The notes under the pieces: model-generated
What the model saw: the letters and a program-made list of their open reading frames with translations, nothing else
Database searches by the model: none
Told to the model about the DNA's origin: nothing
Part shown: in pieces, positions 1 to 9,571 of the stretch
How positions within the stretch are numbered: position 1 is the first letter of the stretch
How the letters are laid out: every line of letters begins with the position of its first letter
Translations under genes and position numbers: made by a program
Assembly: GCA_017528085.1 (NCBI GenBank)
Contig: JAFXPH010000011.1
Coordinates: 1 to 64,000, forward strand
Length of the DNA: 64,000 bases
Direction of reading: 5' to 3'
Source: Clostridia bacterium
GTDB taxonomy: Bacteria > Bacillota > Clostridia > TANB77 > CAG-508

Positions 1-2674
1 AAAAATAAAATCAAAAAAAAAATTAAAAAAAGAAAAAATAAAGACAAAAAAGATCAAATAAAAAATAAAAAGATGTTTTTTTAAGATATAAATTTTAAAT
101 GTGAAAAAAATAAAAAGTAAAAAGATAAATATTGATGGAAAGAGAAATATAACAAAAGTAAAAAAAAGGTAAATTACAGGTACAAAATTAAAAACTAAAA
201 TTATGAAATGCTTAAAAGTAGCATAGAGAAATCTAATAATTTGCTAAAAAAGAACAAGAGTGATGAAGAAGAAAAAACAAAAGGTAAAAGAAAATCTCTA
301 AGGTAGGGAAAATAAAAGGATATAGAATATTCAGGATAGAGTAAAAAAGTTAACATAATGGAAAAATCAGAGTCTAAAACCAGATAAAAATAACCAAAAT
401 ATTGAATAAATTATCAATAAAATGAAATAATGTTCATACGAACAAATGTACAAAATATGATCAGGTGTAACAAAAAGAAGTAAAAACGCTAAAACGCTTA
501 GGATAAGCACTTTATGAATTTTTTTGCATTTTTTTGTGAGTCAGATAAGAAGAAGTTTTTATTACAAAAAGAAAAATAAAGAAAAAAAGGAAAGAAAAAT
601 TGTTATAAAAGTAAAATATTAATTGACAAATGAATTGTCAAATAAACAAAAGTTAAAATAATTACATGAGAATCATTATTGAAGTTAGAAAAAATGATCA
701 AATTAAAAATAAAATAGCACACTATATAATAAATATAAACAACTTCACTCAAAAAATAGTCCTCCAGAAAAATCAAAAATGTTTGAGGAAAGTGAATTAA
801 AGAAAATCAAAAATTTTGCGTTAACATAAAGAAAATGAAAATAATAGAGGGCAAAAATGATATTATATTTAGTTCTGAATTAACCAAAATTAGTCAAATT
901 TAAAAACCATAATGACAAAAACAGTTGCAAATAGGAATGAAATGATACAGAAGAAAGATTTGTCATATAAACAAGTATAGTATTTTTTGTATATTTTTTT
1001 CAGCGATTTGATTGGCTTTGAAAATAAAGAAAAATAAAAATTAATAAATAAAAAAAATAAAGAAATAATTATTAAAATTAGAAATTAATTAAACAAAAAT
1101 TCAATTAACTGATATAACTGCATTTATAAATTTGAATAAATATAAAAAAATGATATTTGATTCAAATTGGTTTTATAGAACAAAAAAATTTAAGGATGAA
1201 ATTATATTAATTTCATTTTCAAAACGTCTTAAAATCGATTCTGAACGTTCATAAAAATTTTTAGTTTAATTATATTTGATTATAGATGATTTTAAATAAA
1301 TTGTTTTTGATTGACAAGATAAAAATTTAGTTAAAACGAACTTAAAAATTCCAAAAAACTTAAAAGAAAATCTCAAGTTCTTTAACACGCAAGTGATCTA
1401 GAAATTTTTACTTAAGAAAAATTGGTAAACATAATAGACATTTCTGGGGTAAAAATGAATTGTTTTTTATGTAGTTGATATATTGAGTTTGTCATTTAGG
1501 TATAGAAATTCAGAGGTGTTCTAACATAATTTAAGATCAAAATTTTAATTTTAAGATATTTTATTAGTAATTATTTTTATTTTTTTTGACATTTATTTTA
1601 ATTTAAAATAAATAAAAAAAATAATAAAAAAATAAAAACAGGACAAAATAATTCATCAAAATCTCTACAAGCCTTATTGTACCAGTACTACAGGCTATTT
1701 TGGTGTGTTTTGTTGTAATAATAGAAAAAAGGATGTTTTTTATTATTACAGAGTTCTTTTTTAGTATTTTTTAATTACTTTTTTTAAATTTAGTGGTTAA
1801 CTTTGTTGCTGATTGTAATAAATTGATGTTGAATCAAGCAAAATCAATATTGAAAGTTTTAAAATAAAATTTTCTGCTTTAGATATCAAAATAAAAGTCT
1901 CTTTCATGGGATTTTCAATGTATAGCGAATTTGAAAAAGCATAAATATTGGTTAACATAAGTGTATAAAAATAAGACTAATTCTTAACTTTAAAAATTAG
2001 AAGATGATTTATGATCCTAAAAATGTAACAAAATAGGGGTTAAGATGAATTATGTTTCATACGAACAAATGATTATTTGATTGAAAATATGGCAATTTTC
2101 ATATTATTTTTATAACGCCTGTATCAGTAGCGTTTGAATTTTTTTGCTATTTTTTTTGATTACATTACAAAAATTAACTAAAGGATAAATTTATAGAAAA
2201 AGGATTTTTTTCTAAAGATTTGAGTGTTAAAAAGTAATACAAAAAGACAAATATAATTTGATCTGATTTTACAATTGAATGTACAAACATTTGTTTAAGA
2301 CGGTTTTGAAAAAAATAGTTATTTTTTTTGACCAGAAAAGTCAAAAATCTGTCTGAAGTGCAACGGATAACTTAAATATAAGAAATTGCTATTTTTAAAA
2401 TTTTGCGTTTACATAAATAGTAAAATCGCATGTTTTTGGTACAAAAAATGAGGTGAAATAGGGCATTATTATAGGATATTTTTACCATTAAAAGTGGATA
2501 AAAAATAAATAATTTATCTTGACAATTAGACTAAAAACAATCAAAAATGGCTAGATTTGTATGTTTTGAATTTGTTAAAAAAGATTTGTTACTTTTTATT
2601 TTTTGATTATTTTTTTCCGTTGATTCCTCAAGCTTTTGTGATTATTGAGTTTAATAAAATTGTCACTCATGGAA
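1..2674. repeat. Gene-free AT-rich region with about five diverged ~0.5 kb repeat units
   Basis: No long open frame, tRNA or rRNA is visible here on either strand. A word close to gttaacataa recurs at 349, 820, 1424, 1951 and 2407 (spacings 471, 604, 527, 456). Each copy is followed 150-190 bases later by a T-rich tract (about 517, 983, 1573, 2137, 2592). Longer blocks match between copies: ttcatacgaacaaatg at 433-448 and 2056-2071, each followed by gaatttttttgc; and aaaaaatagt, then ccagaaaa.tcaaaaat, then ttttgcgt.acataaa at 751-830 and 2308-2416. I infer a degenerate tandem array. Function is unknown: decayed mobile elements, a repeated non-coding RNA or a chromosomal landmark are all possible. 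High AT content makes chance matches likely, so confidence is moderate. Confidence 0.5.
1714..1750. other. Strong inverted repeat inside the gene-free region
   Basis: The sequence tgtaataata is followed by an A-run, a short ggatg loop, a T-run and tattattaca, giving about 15 paired bases with one bulge. Just upstream (1665-1705), caaaat...agcc and ggct...attttg can also pair. These are the clearest secondary structures in the otherwise featureless region. They could be a terminator or part of a structured RNA. Confidence 0.4.
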
Positions 2675-2718
2675 CAAAAAAATGGTTAATAGAAATTAAT
2701 TTTATCTATTAACCATTT
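2675..2718 (-). terminator. Terminator of the acyl-CoA dehydratase activase gene
   Basis: On the minus strand, aatggttaatag pairs with ctattaaccatt (2681-2692 with 2707-2718) and is followed by a run of seven T. It lies directly after the stop codon at 2724. Confidence 0.75.
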
Positions 2719-2723
2719 TCATA

Positions 2724-5700
2724 TTATTTCTTTTTATTCTTTAAATTATCTCTTGCAACCGTTGTTAGTAGCTTAATTCTATTAATTTGGTTTGTTTCAC
2801 TAGCACCTGGATCATAGTCAACAGGAGAAATGTTTGCATGAGGATATGTTTCTCTTATTGTTTTTATAACACCTTTACCAACAACATGGTTTGGTAAGCA
2901 CGCAAATGGTTGTACACAAACTATATTTGGAATATCATGTTTAATGTATTCTACCATTTCTGCTGTTAGGAACCAACCTTCACCAGTTTGATTTCCTACT
3001 GAAAGAATATCTTTTACATTCTCTTCTAATTCGAATATATCTGCTGGAGGTAAATATCCTCTGTTTGATTTTGACAATGCGATTTTAGCATCTTTTTCAA
3101 TCATATTGATGTAACTGATAGCTATCTTACTTATAATAGCTATATTTTTATTTCTGTGAAGCATCTCATAATTTGATACTTTATTAGCACAAACATATTT
3201 AATGAATCCCATTAAATCAGGAGATACAACCTCAGCACCTTCGCTTTCTAAAACATCAATTATATTATTATTACCAAATGGATGATACTTAATAAGAATT
3301 TCACCAACTATACCAATTCTAGGTTTTTGTTTTGACATATCAACTTCTATTGTTTCAAAATCGTCTACTATTTGGTAGATACTATTTTTAAACTGACTTC
3401 TAGTTGAATGTTTGATTAATTCCTTACATTTTTCCATCCATTTTTCATATTTAGCTTGAGTATCACCTTTGTGAACTTCGTATACTCTATTCTTGTATAA
3501 CACTTTTTGTAGAATATCTCCATAAACTACGCATTTCATTAATTTCTCTATTAATGATGGAGTTAATTTAAATCCTGGTTGTTTTTCCATATTAGAAACG
3601 TTAAATGATAGAACAGGTATATTTTCATGTCCAGAATCCTTTAAAGCTTTTCTAATAAAACTAATATAGTTTGTTGCTCTACAACCACCACCAGTTTGTG
3701 AAATGATAACGGCTGTCTTGTTTAGATCATATTTACCAGAATCTAATGCAGAGATTAATTGACCAGTTGTTAATATAGCTGGATAACAAGCATCATTATT
3801 TACATACTTTAAACCTGTCTCAACAGTTTGTTCATCACAATCTCTTAATAATTCCATGTGATAACCTTCAGATTGACATGCTACTTCAAGTAAATCAAAG
3901 TGTATTGGTGCCATTTGAGGCATTAATATTGTATATTCATCACGCATTTTCTTTGTAAAAGGAAGTTTCTTAACTGCATAATCACCAGTTGCACCTTGTT
4001 TAATCTTCTCTTTTTCAGCGATTCTCTTGTTCATACTTGCAAGTAATGATCTAATTCTAATTCTTATAGCACCTAAGTTATTAATTTCATCTATCTTAAT
4101 TAATGTATACATGTTGTTGTAACTCTTTAAGATTTCTTCTACTTGGTCTGTTGTTACGGCGTCAACGCCACAACCGAAAGAATTTAATTGAATCATTTCT
4201 AAATTATCATGCTTTCCAACGAATTCTGCTGTTGCATATAATCTAGAATGGAACATCCATTGATCAACGACTCTTAATCTTTCAGAAACACCTTCCTTAG
4301 GGCAAACGCTATCTTCAGATAATACACATAATCCAAGTGAAGTAATTAGAGTATCAATACCATGATTGATTTCAGGATCAACATGATATGGACGACCTGC
4401 TAAAACTATACCTCTTAAGTTATGTTCTTCCATGTATTTTAATGTTTCTTTACCTTTTTTTCTGATATCTTCTTTACATTTATGATATTCAGCTTCTGCA
4501 GCTTCCGCAGCCTCTTTAAGTTCTTTTTTAGTAAAGTTATATTCAGCAAAATCTGCATTTTCATAAATAACGCTAACCAATTCTTTTAGATTATCTATTG
4601 GTAAAAATGGATTCATGAATTTAACATCATCTGCTTGTAGTTCTTCAACGTTATTCTTTAAAACTTCAGAGTATGAAATAACAATTGGACAATTGAAATG
4701 ATTATCTGATTGTGAATATTCAACTCTAGAATATGGAACACAAGGATAGAAAATAGTTTTTATTCCTTGTTTTAACAAGCTAATTACATGTCCATGTGAT
4801 AATTTTGCTGGGTAACAAACTGACTCAGAAGGCATTGATTCAATACCTTTTTCATAAGTTTTTCTGTTACTTTTTTCTGAAAGAATTACTCTAAAACCTA
4901 GTTTCGTTAAGAATGTAAACCAGAAAGGATAATCTTCGTACATATTAAGAACCCTAGGAATTCCAATTACACCTCTAGGAGCTTTATCCTCTGGTAATGG
5001 TTCATATCCGAAAATTCTTTCAAATTTATATTTATATACATTTGGTAAATCAGTTGTTTTATTTAGGTTACCAGCACCTTTTTCACATCTGTTACCAGAT
5101 ACAAATCTTTTTCCGTTATCAAAAGTATTGATTGTTAATAAGCAGTGGTTTTCACAACCTTGGCAACGTACATGAGAAATAGTAATGTTTAGATTATCTA
5201 ATTCTTTTTCACCAAGTATTGTAGATCTATATTCCATATCCATGTTTGCACAATATTGTTCTTTAGATAAAAGAGCAACACCATACGCACCCATAAGTCC
5301 GGCGATATTTGGTCTAATTACATCTTTACCAACTAATAATTCAAAACATCTTAGTACGGCATCGTTATAGAAAGTACCACCTTGAACAACAATGTTTTTG
5401 CCTAAAGACTTGAAGTCCCTAACTTTCATAACTTTTTGAATTGCATTTTTTATAACTGAATAAGAAAGACCTGCTGAAATATCACCTACAGCAAAACCTT
5501 CTTTTTGAGCTTGTTTAATTTTAGAATTCATAAATACTGTACATCTAGAACCTAAATCTACAGGAGCTTTTGCTTTTAAAGCTTCATCAACAAATTCTTG
5601 AATTGTTAGGCCTAAACTCTTTGCAAATGTTTCAATAAATGAACCACATCCTGATGAACAAGCTTCATTTAACATTATATTGTCAATAGCACCATTTTTA

Positions 5701-6992
5701 ATTTTGATATATTTCATATCTTGTCCACCGATATCAATAATGCTGTTAACCTTAGGCATAAATTGACTTGCGGCAGTATAATGGGCTATTGTTTCTATCT
5801 CATTTAAGTCAACATTAAGTGCTGTTTGAATTAATTTCTCACCATATCCAGTAACACCAGAATAACGTAGTTTAGCATCTTTTGGTAATACTTTATATAG
5901 TTTTTTAAGCATAGCAATAACGCTCTTTAATGGATTTCCTTTATTATTATCATATAGACTGAATAGTATGTTTCCATCCATATCAATTAATATGATTTTT
6001 GTTGTAGTAGATCCTGCGTCAATACCTAGGAAACAATCACCACTAAATGTTTTTAAATCTCTAGTAGGAACAGTATCCTTTGCGTGTCTTTCAACGAAAG
6101 CATCATAATCAGCTTTTGTTTCAAATAGCTTAGGAAGTGTTTCTCCACTACTGATTTTTGTTTTCTTTAAATCTTTTAAACGTTCTTTTAAATCATCTAT
6201 AGTTATTTCTGGAGTTTCCAAAGATGCATAGGCAGCACCAGTTGCAACTAATAGGTGAGCATCTTCAGGAACAATAATTTCATCATCTTTTAAGTGTAAT
6301 GTTTCAATGAATCTTTTTCTAAGTTCTGGTAAATAATTTAGTGGACCTCCTAGGAATGCTACGTTTCCTCTGATTGGACGTCCGCAAGCAAGTCCTGAAA
6401 TAGTTTGATTAACAACTGCTTGGAAAATAGAAGCAGCTATATCTTCTTTTCTTGCACCTTCATTAAGTAATGGTTGAATATCTGTTTTTGCAAATACACC
6501 ACATCTAGAAGCGATAGGGTATAGTGTTTCATATCCTTTTGCATATTCATTAAGACCTTCAGTATCTGTATTTAAAAGTGAAGCCATTTGGTCTAAGAAT
6601 GCACCAGTACCACCAGCACAAGAACCATTCATTCTTTGCTCAATAAACTTCTTGAAATAAATTATTTTTGCATCTTCGCCACCAAGCTCAATTACAACAT
6701 CAGTTCTTGGAATTAATTTTTCTACAGCGCTTTTACAAGAGATAACTTCTTGAATAAAGCTTACATTTAATGCTTTAGAAATATCTAATGCGCCAGAACC
6801 TGTAAGTGATATTGTAAGTCTATAGCCAGGATACATTTTAATGATTTCTTGAAGTAAGTCATACATAGTTGTTTTTGTATCAGAAAAATGACGACGATAG
6901 TCTTTATATATAACATTGTTCTCTGTATCTAATATTACTATTTTTACAGTTGTTGAACCTATATCAAGTCCAATATGTATTAATTTTTTCAT
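2724..6992 (-). CDS. 2-Hydroxyacyl-CoA dehydratase activase-like protein, giant fused form (BcrAD/BadFG ATPase x2, DUF2229, COG3581-like)
   Basis: This 1422-residue protein belongs to the family that couples ATP hydrolysis to electron injection into 2-hydroxyacyl-CoA dehydratases. Two ASKHA-type ATPase domains are visible. The first (about residues 5-260) has GLDIGSTTVKIVILD, ELGGEDAKII and the glycine-rich GSCAGGTGAFLDQ. The second (about 320-590) has GIDAGSTTTKIILID, IDIGGQDMKYIKI and ACSSGCGSF. After these comes a cysteine cluster (CQGCENHC, then NRCEKG) that could hold an iron-sulfur centre. The C-terminal half carries SESVCYPAK and NDACYPAIL, like the DUF2229 and dehydratase-subunit-like regions of this family. 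About 1400 residues is the normal length for the fused form. AGAGG sits correctly before the ATG. No dehydratase subunit genes are adjacent, so the true substrate is unknown; these orphan fusions are common in Clostridia. Confidence 0.85.
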   Translation of the reverse strand: MKKLIHIGLDIGSTTVKIVILDTENNVIYKDYRRHFSDTKTTMYDLLQEIIKMYPGYRLTISLTGSGALDISKALNVSFIQEVISCKSAVEKLIPRTDVVIELGGEDAKIIYFKKFIEQRMNGSCAGGTGAFLDQMASLLNTDTEGLNEYAKGYETLYPIASRCGVFAKTDIQPLLNEGARKEDIAASIFQAVVNQTISGLACGRPIRGNVAFLGGPLNYLPELRKRFIETLHLKDDEIIVPEDAHLLVATGAAYASLETPEITIDDLKERLKDLKKTKISSGETLPKLFETKADYDAFVERHAKDTVPTRDLKTFSGDCFLGIDAGSTTTKIILIDMDGNILFSLYDNNKGNPLKSVIAMLKKLYKVLPKDAKLRYSGVTGYGEKLIQTALNVDLNEIETIAHYTAASQFMPKVNSIIDIGGQDMKYIKIKNGAIDNIMLNEACSSGCGSFIETFAKSLGLTIQEFVDEALKAKAPVDLGSRCTVFMNSKIKQAQKEGFAVGDISAGLSYSVIKNAIQKVMKVRDFKSLGKNIVVQGGTFYNDAVLRCFELLVGKDVIRPNIAGLMGAYGVALLSKEQYCANMDMEYRSTILGEKELDNLNITISHVRCQGCENHCLLTINTFDNGKRFVSGNRCEKGAGNLNKTTDLPNVYKYKFERIFGYEPLPEDKAPRGVIGIPRVLNMYEDYPFWFTFLTKLGFRVILSEKSNRKTYEKGIESMPSESVCYPAKLSHGHVISLLKQGIKTIFYPCVPYSRVEYSQSDNHFNCPIVISYSEVLKNNVEELQADDVKFMNPFLPIDNLKELVSVIYENADFAEYNFTKKELKEAAEAAEAEYHKCKEDIRKKGKETLKYMEEHNLRGIVLAGRPYHVDPEINHGIDTLITSLGLCVLSEDSVCPKEGVSERLRVVDQWMFHSRLYATAEFVGKHDNLEMIQLNSFGCGVDAVTTDQVEEILKSYNNMYTLIKIDEINNLGAIRIRIRSLLASMNKRIAEKEKIKQGATGDYAVKKLPFTKKMRDEYTILMPQMAPIHFDLLEVACQSEGYHMELLRDCDEQTVETGLKYVNNDACYPAILTTGQLISALDSGKYDLNKTAVIISQTGGGCRATNYISFIRKALKDSGHENIPVLSFNVSNMEKQPGFKLTPSLIEKLMKCVVYGDILQKVLYKNRVYEVHKGDTQAKYEKWMEKCKELIKHSTRSQFKNSIYQIVDDFETIEVDMSKQKPRIGIVGEILIKYHPFGNNNIIDVLESEGAEVVSPDLMGFIKYVCANKVSNYEMLHRNKNIAIISKIAISYINMIEKDAKIALSKSNRGYLPPADIFELEENVKDILSVGNQTGEGWFLTAEMVEYIKHDIPNIVCVQPFACLPNHVVGKGVIKTIRETYPHANISPVDYDPGASETNQINRIKLLTTVARDNLKNKKK

Positions 6993-7028
6993 TTTACAAC
7001 CTCTTTTTTATATTCAATAGCAGTCTAT

Positions 7029-7057
7029 ATCTTATAAAAAATTATTAGAAAAGTCAA
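7029..7057 (-). promoter_or_regulatory. Sigma-A promoter of the activase gene
   Basis: On the minus strand, TTGACT (7052-7057) and TAAGAT (7029-7034) are separated by 17 bases, about 35 bases before the start codon. Confidence 0.65.
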
Positions 7058-7095
7058 GACCTTTTGAGCCCGTAATGTTTTCAAGAATTGTCATG

Positions 7096-7124
7096 TTTAC
7101 TTTTTACATATTTCATAGTATAAT
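7096..7124 (+). promoter_or_regulatory. Sigma-A promoter of the trmN6-like/rsmI operon
   Basis: TTTACT and TATAAT are separated by 17 bases. The site is divergent from the activase promoter and 45 bases upstream of the start codon. Confidence 0.65.
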
Positions 7125-7169
7125 AATCTAAGTCTATAAATAAGAAAGAAGTATATAAGGAATATATTT

Positions 7170-7916
7170 ATGAATGTAAAATTAAATGATGATGAAAGAA
7201 TAGATGATCTTGAATACAAGAATTTAAAAATCATTCAAAAAAAAGACGGATTTAAATTTGGAATAGATAGCGTACTACTTACTGGTTTTGCAAAAAAGAT
7301 GAAAGCTGGTTCTACAGTTGTAGACTTAGGTTCAGGAACTGGTGTGATTTCTCTATTACTATCTAAGAAGACTAAAGCTAAAAAAATATATGCAGTAGAA
7401 ATTCAAGATACCATAGCAGAGATTGCAAAAAGGAATGTCCAAATGAACGACATTGAGAATATAGAGGTTTTGAATATAGATCTAAAGAATATTAGCTCAA
7501 AAATAAAAAAAGAGTCTATGGACATTGTCGTGACAAATCCACCATATAAAAAATTAAATAGTGGACTTCTATCAGATGATGAAGTAAATTTAATATCAAG
7601 ACATGAATATAAGTGTAATTTAGAAGATGTTATAAAGTGTGCTAAATACCTACTAAAAGATAAGGGCGAACTTTATATGGTTCACAGAGCAGAAAGACTA
7701 GTTGATATTATGAGTCTTATGAGAGCATACAAAATTGAACCAAAACTAATTAGATTTGTATCATCAAAAGTAGGAGAAAAACCTACAATGATATTGGTAA
7801 AAGGTGTAAAAAACGCAAATGAATTTTTAAAAATAGAAGACCCATTATACATATACAATGAAGATGGAACATACACAGATGAGATATATGATATTTATGA
7901 GAAGGAGAAAAAATAA
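7170..7916 (+). CDS. tRNA1(Val) (adenine(37)-N6)-methyltransferase-like (TrmN6/YfiC family)
   Basis: This 248-residue Rossmann-fold methyltransferase has a SAM-binding motif I, VVDLGSGTGVISLL, at about residues 50-63. The N6-adenine methyltransferase signature TNPPYKK lies at about 126-132. This combination and length fit COG4123 (TrmN6, YfiC/YabB), which modifies adenosine next to a tRNA anticodon. Its stop codon overlaps the ATG of rsmI by one base (TAATG), so the two are translationally coupled. The same neighbour order (yabB with yabC/rsmI) is known in Bacillota. The N-terminal DDLEYKNLKIIQ..DGFKFGIDS is also typical of this family. The exact target nucleotide is not provable from sequence. 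Confidence 0.85.
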   Translation: MNVKLNDDERIDDLEYKNLKIIQKKDGFKFGIDSVLLTGFAKKMKAGSTVVDLGSGTGVISLLLSKKTKAKKIYAVEIQDTIAEIAKRNVQMNDIENIEVLNIDLKNISSKIKKESMDIVVTNPPYKKLNSGLLSDDEVNLISRHEYKCNLEDVIKCAKYLLKDKGELYMVHRAERLVDIMSLMRAYKIEPKLIRFVSSKVGEKPTMILVKGVKNANEFLKIEDPLYIYNEDGTYTDEIYDIYEKEKK

Positions 7917-8743
7917 TGCAAGGTAAGTTATATTTGGTTGCAACACCAATTGGAAACTTAGATGATATTACATTAAGAGCATTAAAAGTATTAAAAGAAG
8001 TTGATGTAATAGCTGCTGAAGATACAAGACATACTTTAGGTTTATTAAATCATTTTGAAATTAAGAAACCACTTATTAGTTATTACAAAGAAATAGAAAA
8101 AGAAAAAAGTGATTCAATAATTGAACTTCTAGAAGAGGGAAAGAATGTAGCTGTTGTATCTGATGCAGGTACTCCAGGTATATCTGATCCGGGTGAAGAA
8201 ATAGTTAAAAAGTGTATTGAAAAGGGAATAGATATAATTCCAATTCCAGGAGCATGTGCCTTTGTAAATGCATTAATAGCATCTGGATTTTCAACAAGAG
8301 AATTCATATTTGTTGGATTTTTATCAACAAACAGAAGAGAAAAAGTGGAAAAACTAGAGGAATTAAAACTAGAAAAGAGAACAATAATACTATATGAAGC
8401 TCCTCATAAATTAAAAAACACTCTTGAAACTATTAAAGAAGTACTAGGAAATCGTAATATAGTTTTAGCTAGAGAACTTACAAAAGTATATGAAGAGTTT
8501 ATTAGAAAAACTGTAGATGAAGTATTAGAAAATATTGATGAATATAGGGGAGAATTTGTAATTCTAATTGAAGGAAGTAGTATTGGAAAAAAAGAAGTAG
8601 AACTTTCAAACTTAAATAATATGTCAATAGAAGAACACTACAAATACTACGAAGACCAAGGTTTAGACAAAAAAGAAATAATTAAGCAAATAGCAAAAGA
8701 TAGAAACGTACCTAAAAATGACATCTATCAAATGTTTTTATAA
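7916..8743 (+). CDS. rsmI: 16S rRNA (cytidine(1402)-2'-O)-methyltransferase
   Basis: RsmI 2'-O-methylates C1402 in the decoding centre of 16S rRNA, using SAM. The 275-residue product shows the tetrapyrrole-methylase-fold signatures of the family: LYLVATPIGNLDDITLRA at the N terminus, AAEDTRHTLGLL, VSDAGTPGISDPG (about residues 80-92) and PIPGACAFVNALIASG. Length and motif order match full-length RsmI, including the C-terminal helical part. It is the second gene of a two-gene operon and starts on the stop codon of the upstream methyltransferase. A hairpin terminator follows four bases after its stop codon. Confidence 0.95.
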   Translation: MQGKLYLVATPIGNLDDITLRALKVLKEVDVIAAEDTRHTLGLLNHFEIKKPLISYYKEIEKEKSDSIIELLEEGKNVAVVSDAGTPGISDPGEEIVKKCIEKGIDIIPIPGACAFVNALIASGFSTREFIFVGFLSTNRREKVEKLEELKLEKRTIILYEAPHKLKNTLETIKEVLGNRNIVLARELTKVYEEFIRKTVDEVLENIDEYRGEFVILIEGSSIGKKEVELSNLNNMSIEEHYKYYEDQGLDKKEIIKQIAKDRNVPKNDIYQMFL

Positions 8744-8747
8744 AATA

Positions 8748-8780
8748 AAAAAGTATATACGATTTGTATATACTTTTTTT
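8748..8780. terminator. Bidirectional terminator between convergent rsmI and the WalJ-like gene
   Basis: A-run plus gtatatac (8748-8760), a loop of gattt, then gtatatac plus a T-run. The hairpin has A and T tracts on both sides and serves two convergent genes. Confidence 0.8.
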
Positions 8781-9570
8781 ATATTTTAATTATTCTTCCA
8801 GGATAATCTCTGCTAGCAACAGAGATTTTTATTTTTGATGTATCAATGTTGTTATCAATTAATGTGTCTGTAACTGTTTGATACGCAAGTTCTGGGAAAT
8901 TATTTTCTTTACTTAAATGTCCTAGCATAACTTCTTTTAAATCTTTTCCAACAAGATAAGAAATTGTTTGTGCTGCAGTATTATTTGATAAGTGTCCAAG
9001 TGGACCTTTAATACGTTCCTTAAGCTTGTATGGATATTTTGATACTTGAAGTATTGAAGGATCATAATTAGATTCTAACAATATAAATGAGCTATTTTCT
9101 AAGTTGTTCATAATAACATCATTTACATGACCACAGTCTGTTGCGATACTTAATTTCTTCTTGCCGTTATCTATTGAGAAACCGCAAGGATTAACCGCAT
9201 CATGTGGTATGTCAAAAGGATGTATATTTAAATCTTTAAAGTTAAAATCTTTATTGTTTTTAAATTCATTAAAGATATTCTCGTTTATAGAACCTTTAAA
9301 TGCTTTCTTAATTTCTAACAATGTATCTTTATTAGCATAGATTGGAATATTGTATTTGTCAGAAACAATTTTTAACCCTTTAATATGATCTGAATGTTCG
9401 TGTGTAATAAAAATAGCATCAATGTCTTCGATACTAGTATTCAAAGATATTAATGCTTCAGACAATTTTTTACAACTCACACCACAATCTATAAGAATTT
9501 TACTTTCATTAGATTCTATAAATAGAGAATTTCCTGAGCTTCCGCTATATAAGCTGCAAAACTTTAACAT
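8779..9570 (-). CDS. Metallo-beta-lactamase-fold hydrolase, WalJ/YycJ-like
   Basis: This 263-residue soluble hydrolase has the MBL zinc-binding signature THEHSDHIKG (about residues 56-65), preceded by CSLYSGSSGNS and ILIDCGVSCKKL. Later metal-ligand regions are IATDCGHVND and LGHLSKENN. The family (YycJ/WalJ/VicX) is often encoded near the WalKR two-component system and has been linked to nuclease activity and cell-wall/DNA coordination. Here it sits instead directly downstream of murA with a one-base gap, so the two are certainly cotranscribed. No WalKR genes are in the window. The precise substrate is unknown. Confidence 0.8.
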   Translation of the reverse strand: MLKFCSLYSGSSGNSLFIESNESKILIDCGVSCKKLSEALISLNTSIEDIDAIFITHEHSDHIKGLKIVSDKYNIPIYANKDTLLEIKKAFKGSINENIFNEFKNNKDFNFKDLNIHPFDIPHDAVNPCGFSIDNGKKKLSIATDCGHVNDVIMNNLENSSFILLESNYDPSILQVSKYPYKLKERIKGPLGHLSNNTAAQTISYLVGKDLKEVMLGHLSKENNFPELAYQTVTDTLIDNNIDTSKIKISVASRDYPGRIIKI

Positions 9571-9571
9571 A

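Noticed and set aside
1..2674. A decayed protein-coding gene or transposon at the left edge
   Set aside because: No frame of useful length, no transposase motif, no terminal inverted repeats and no target-site duplication could be seen; kept only as a repeat region.
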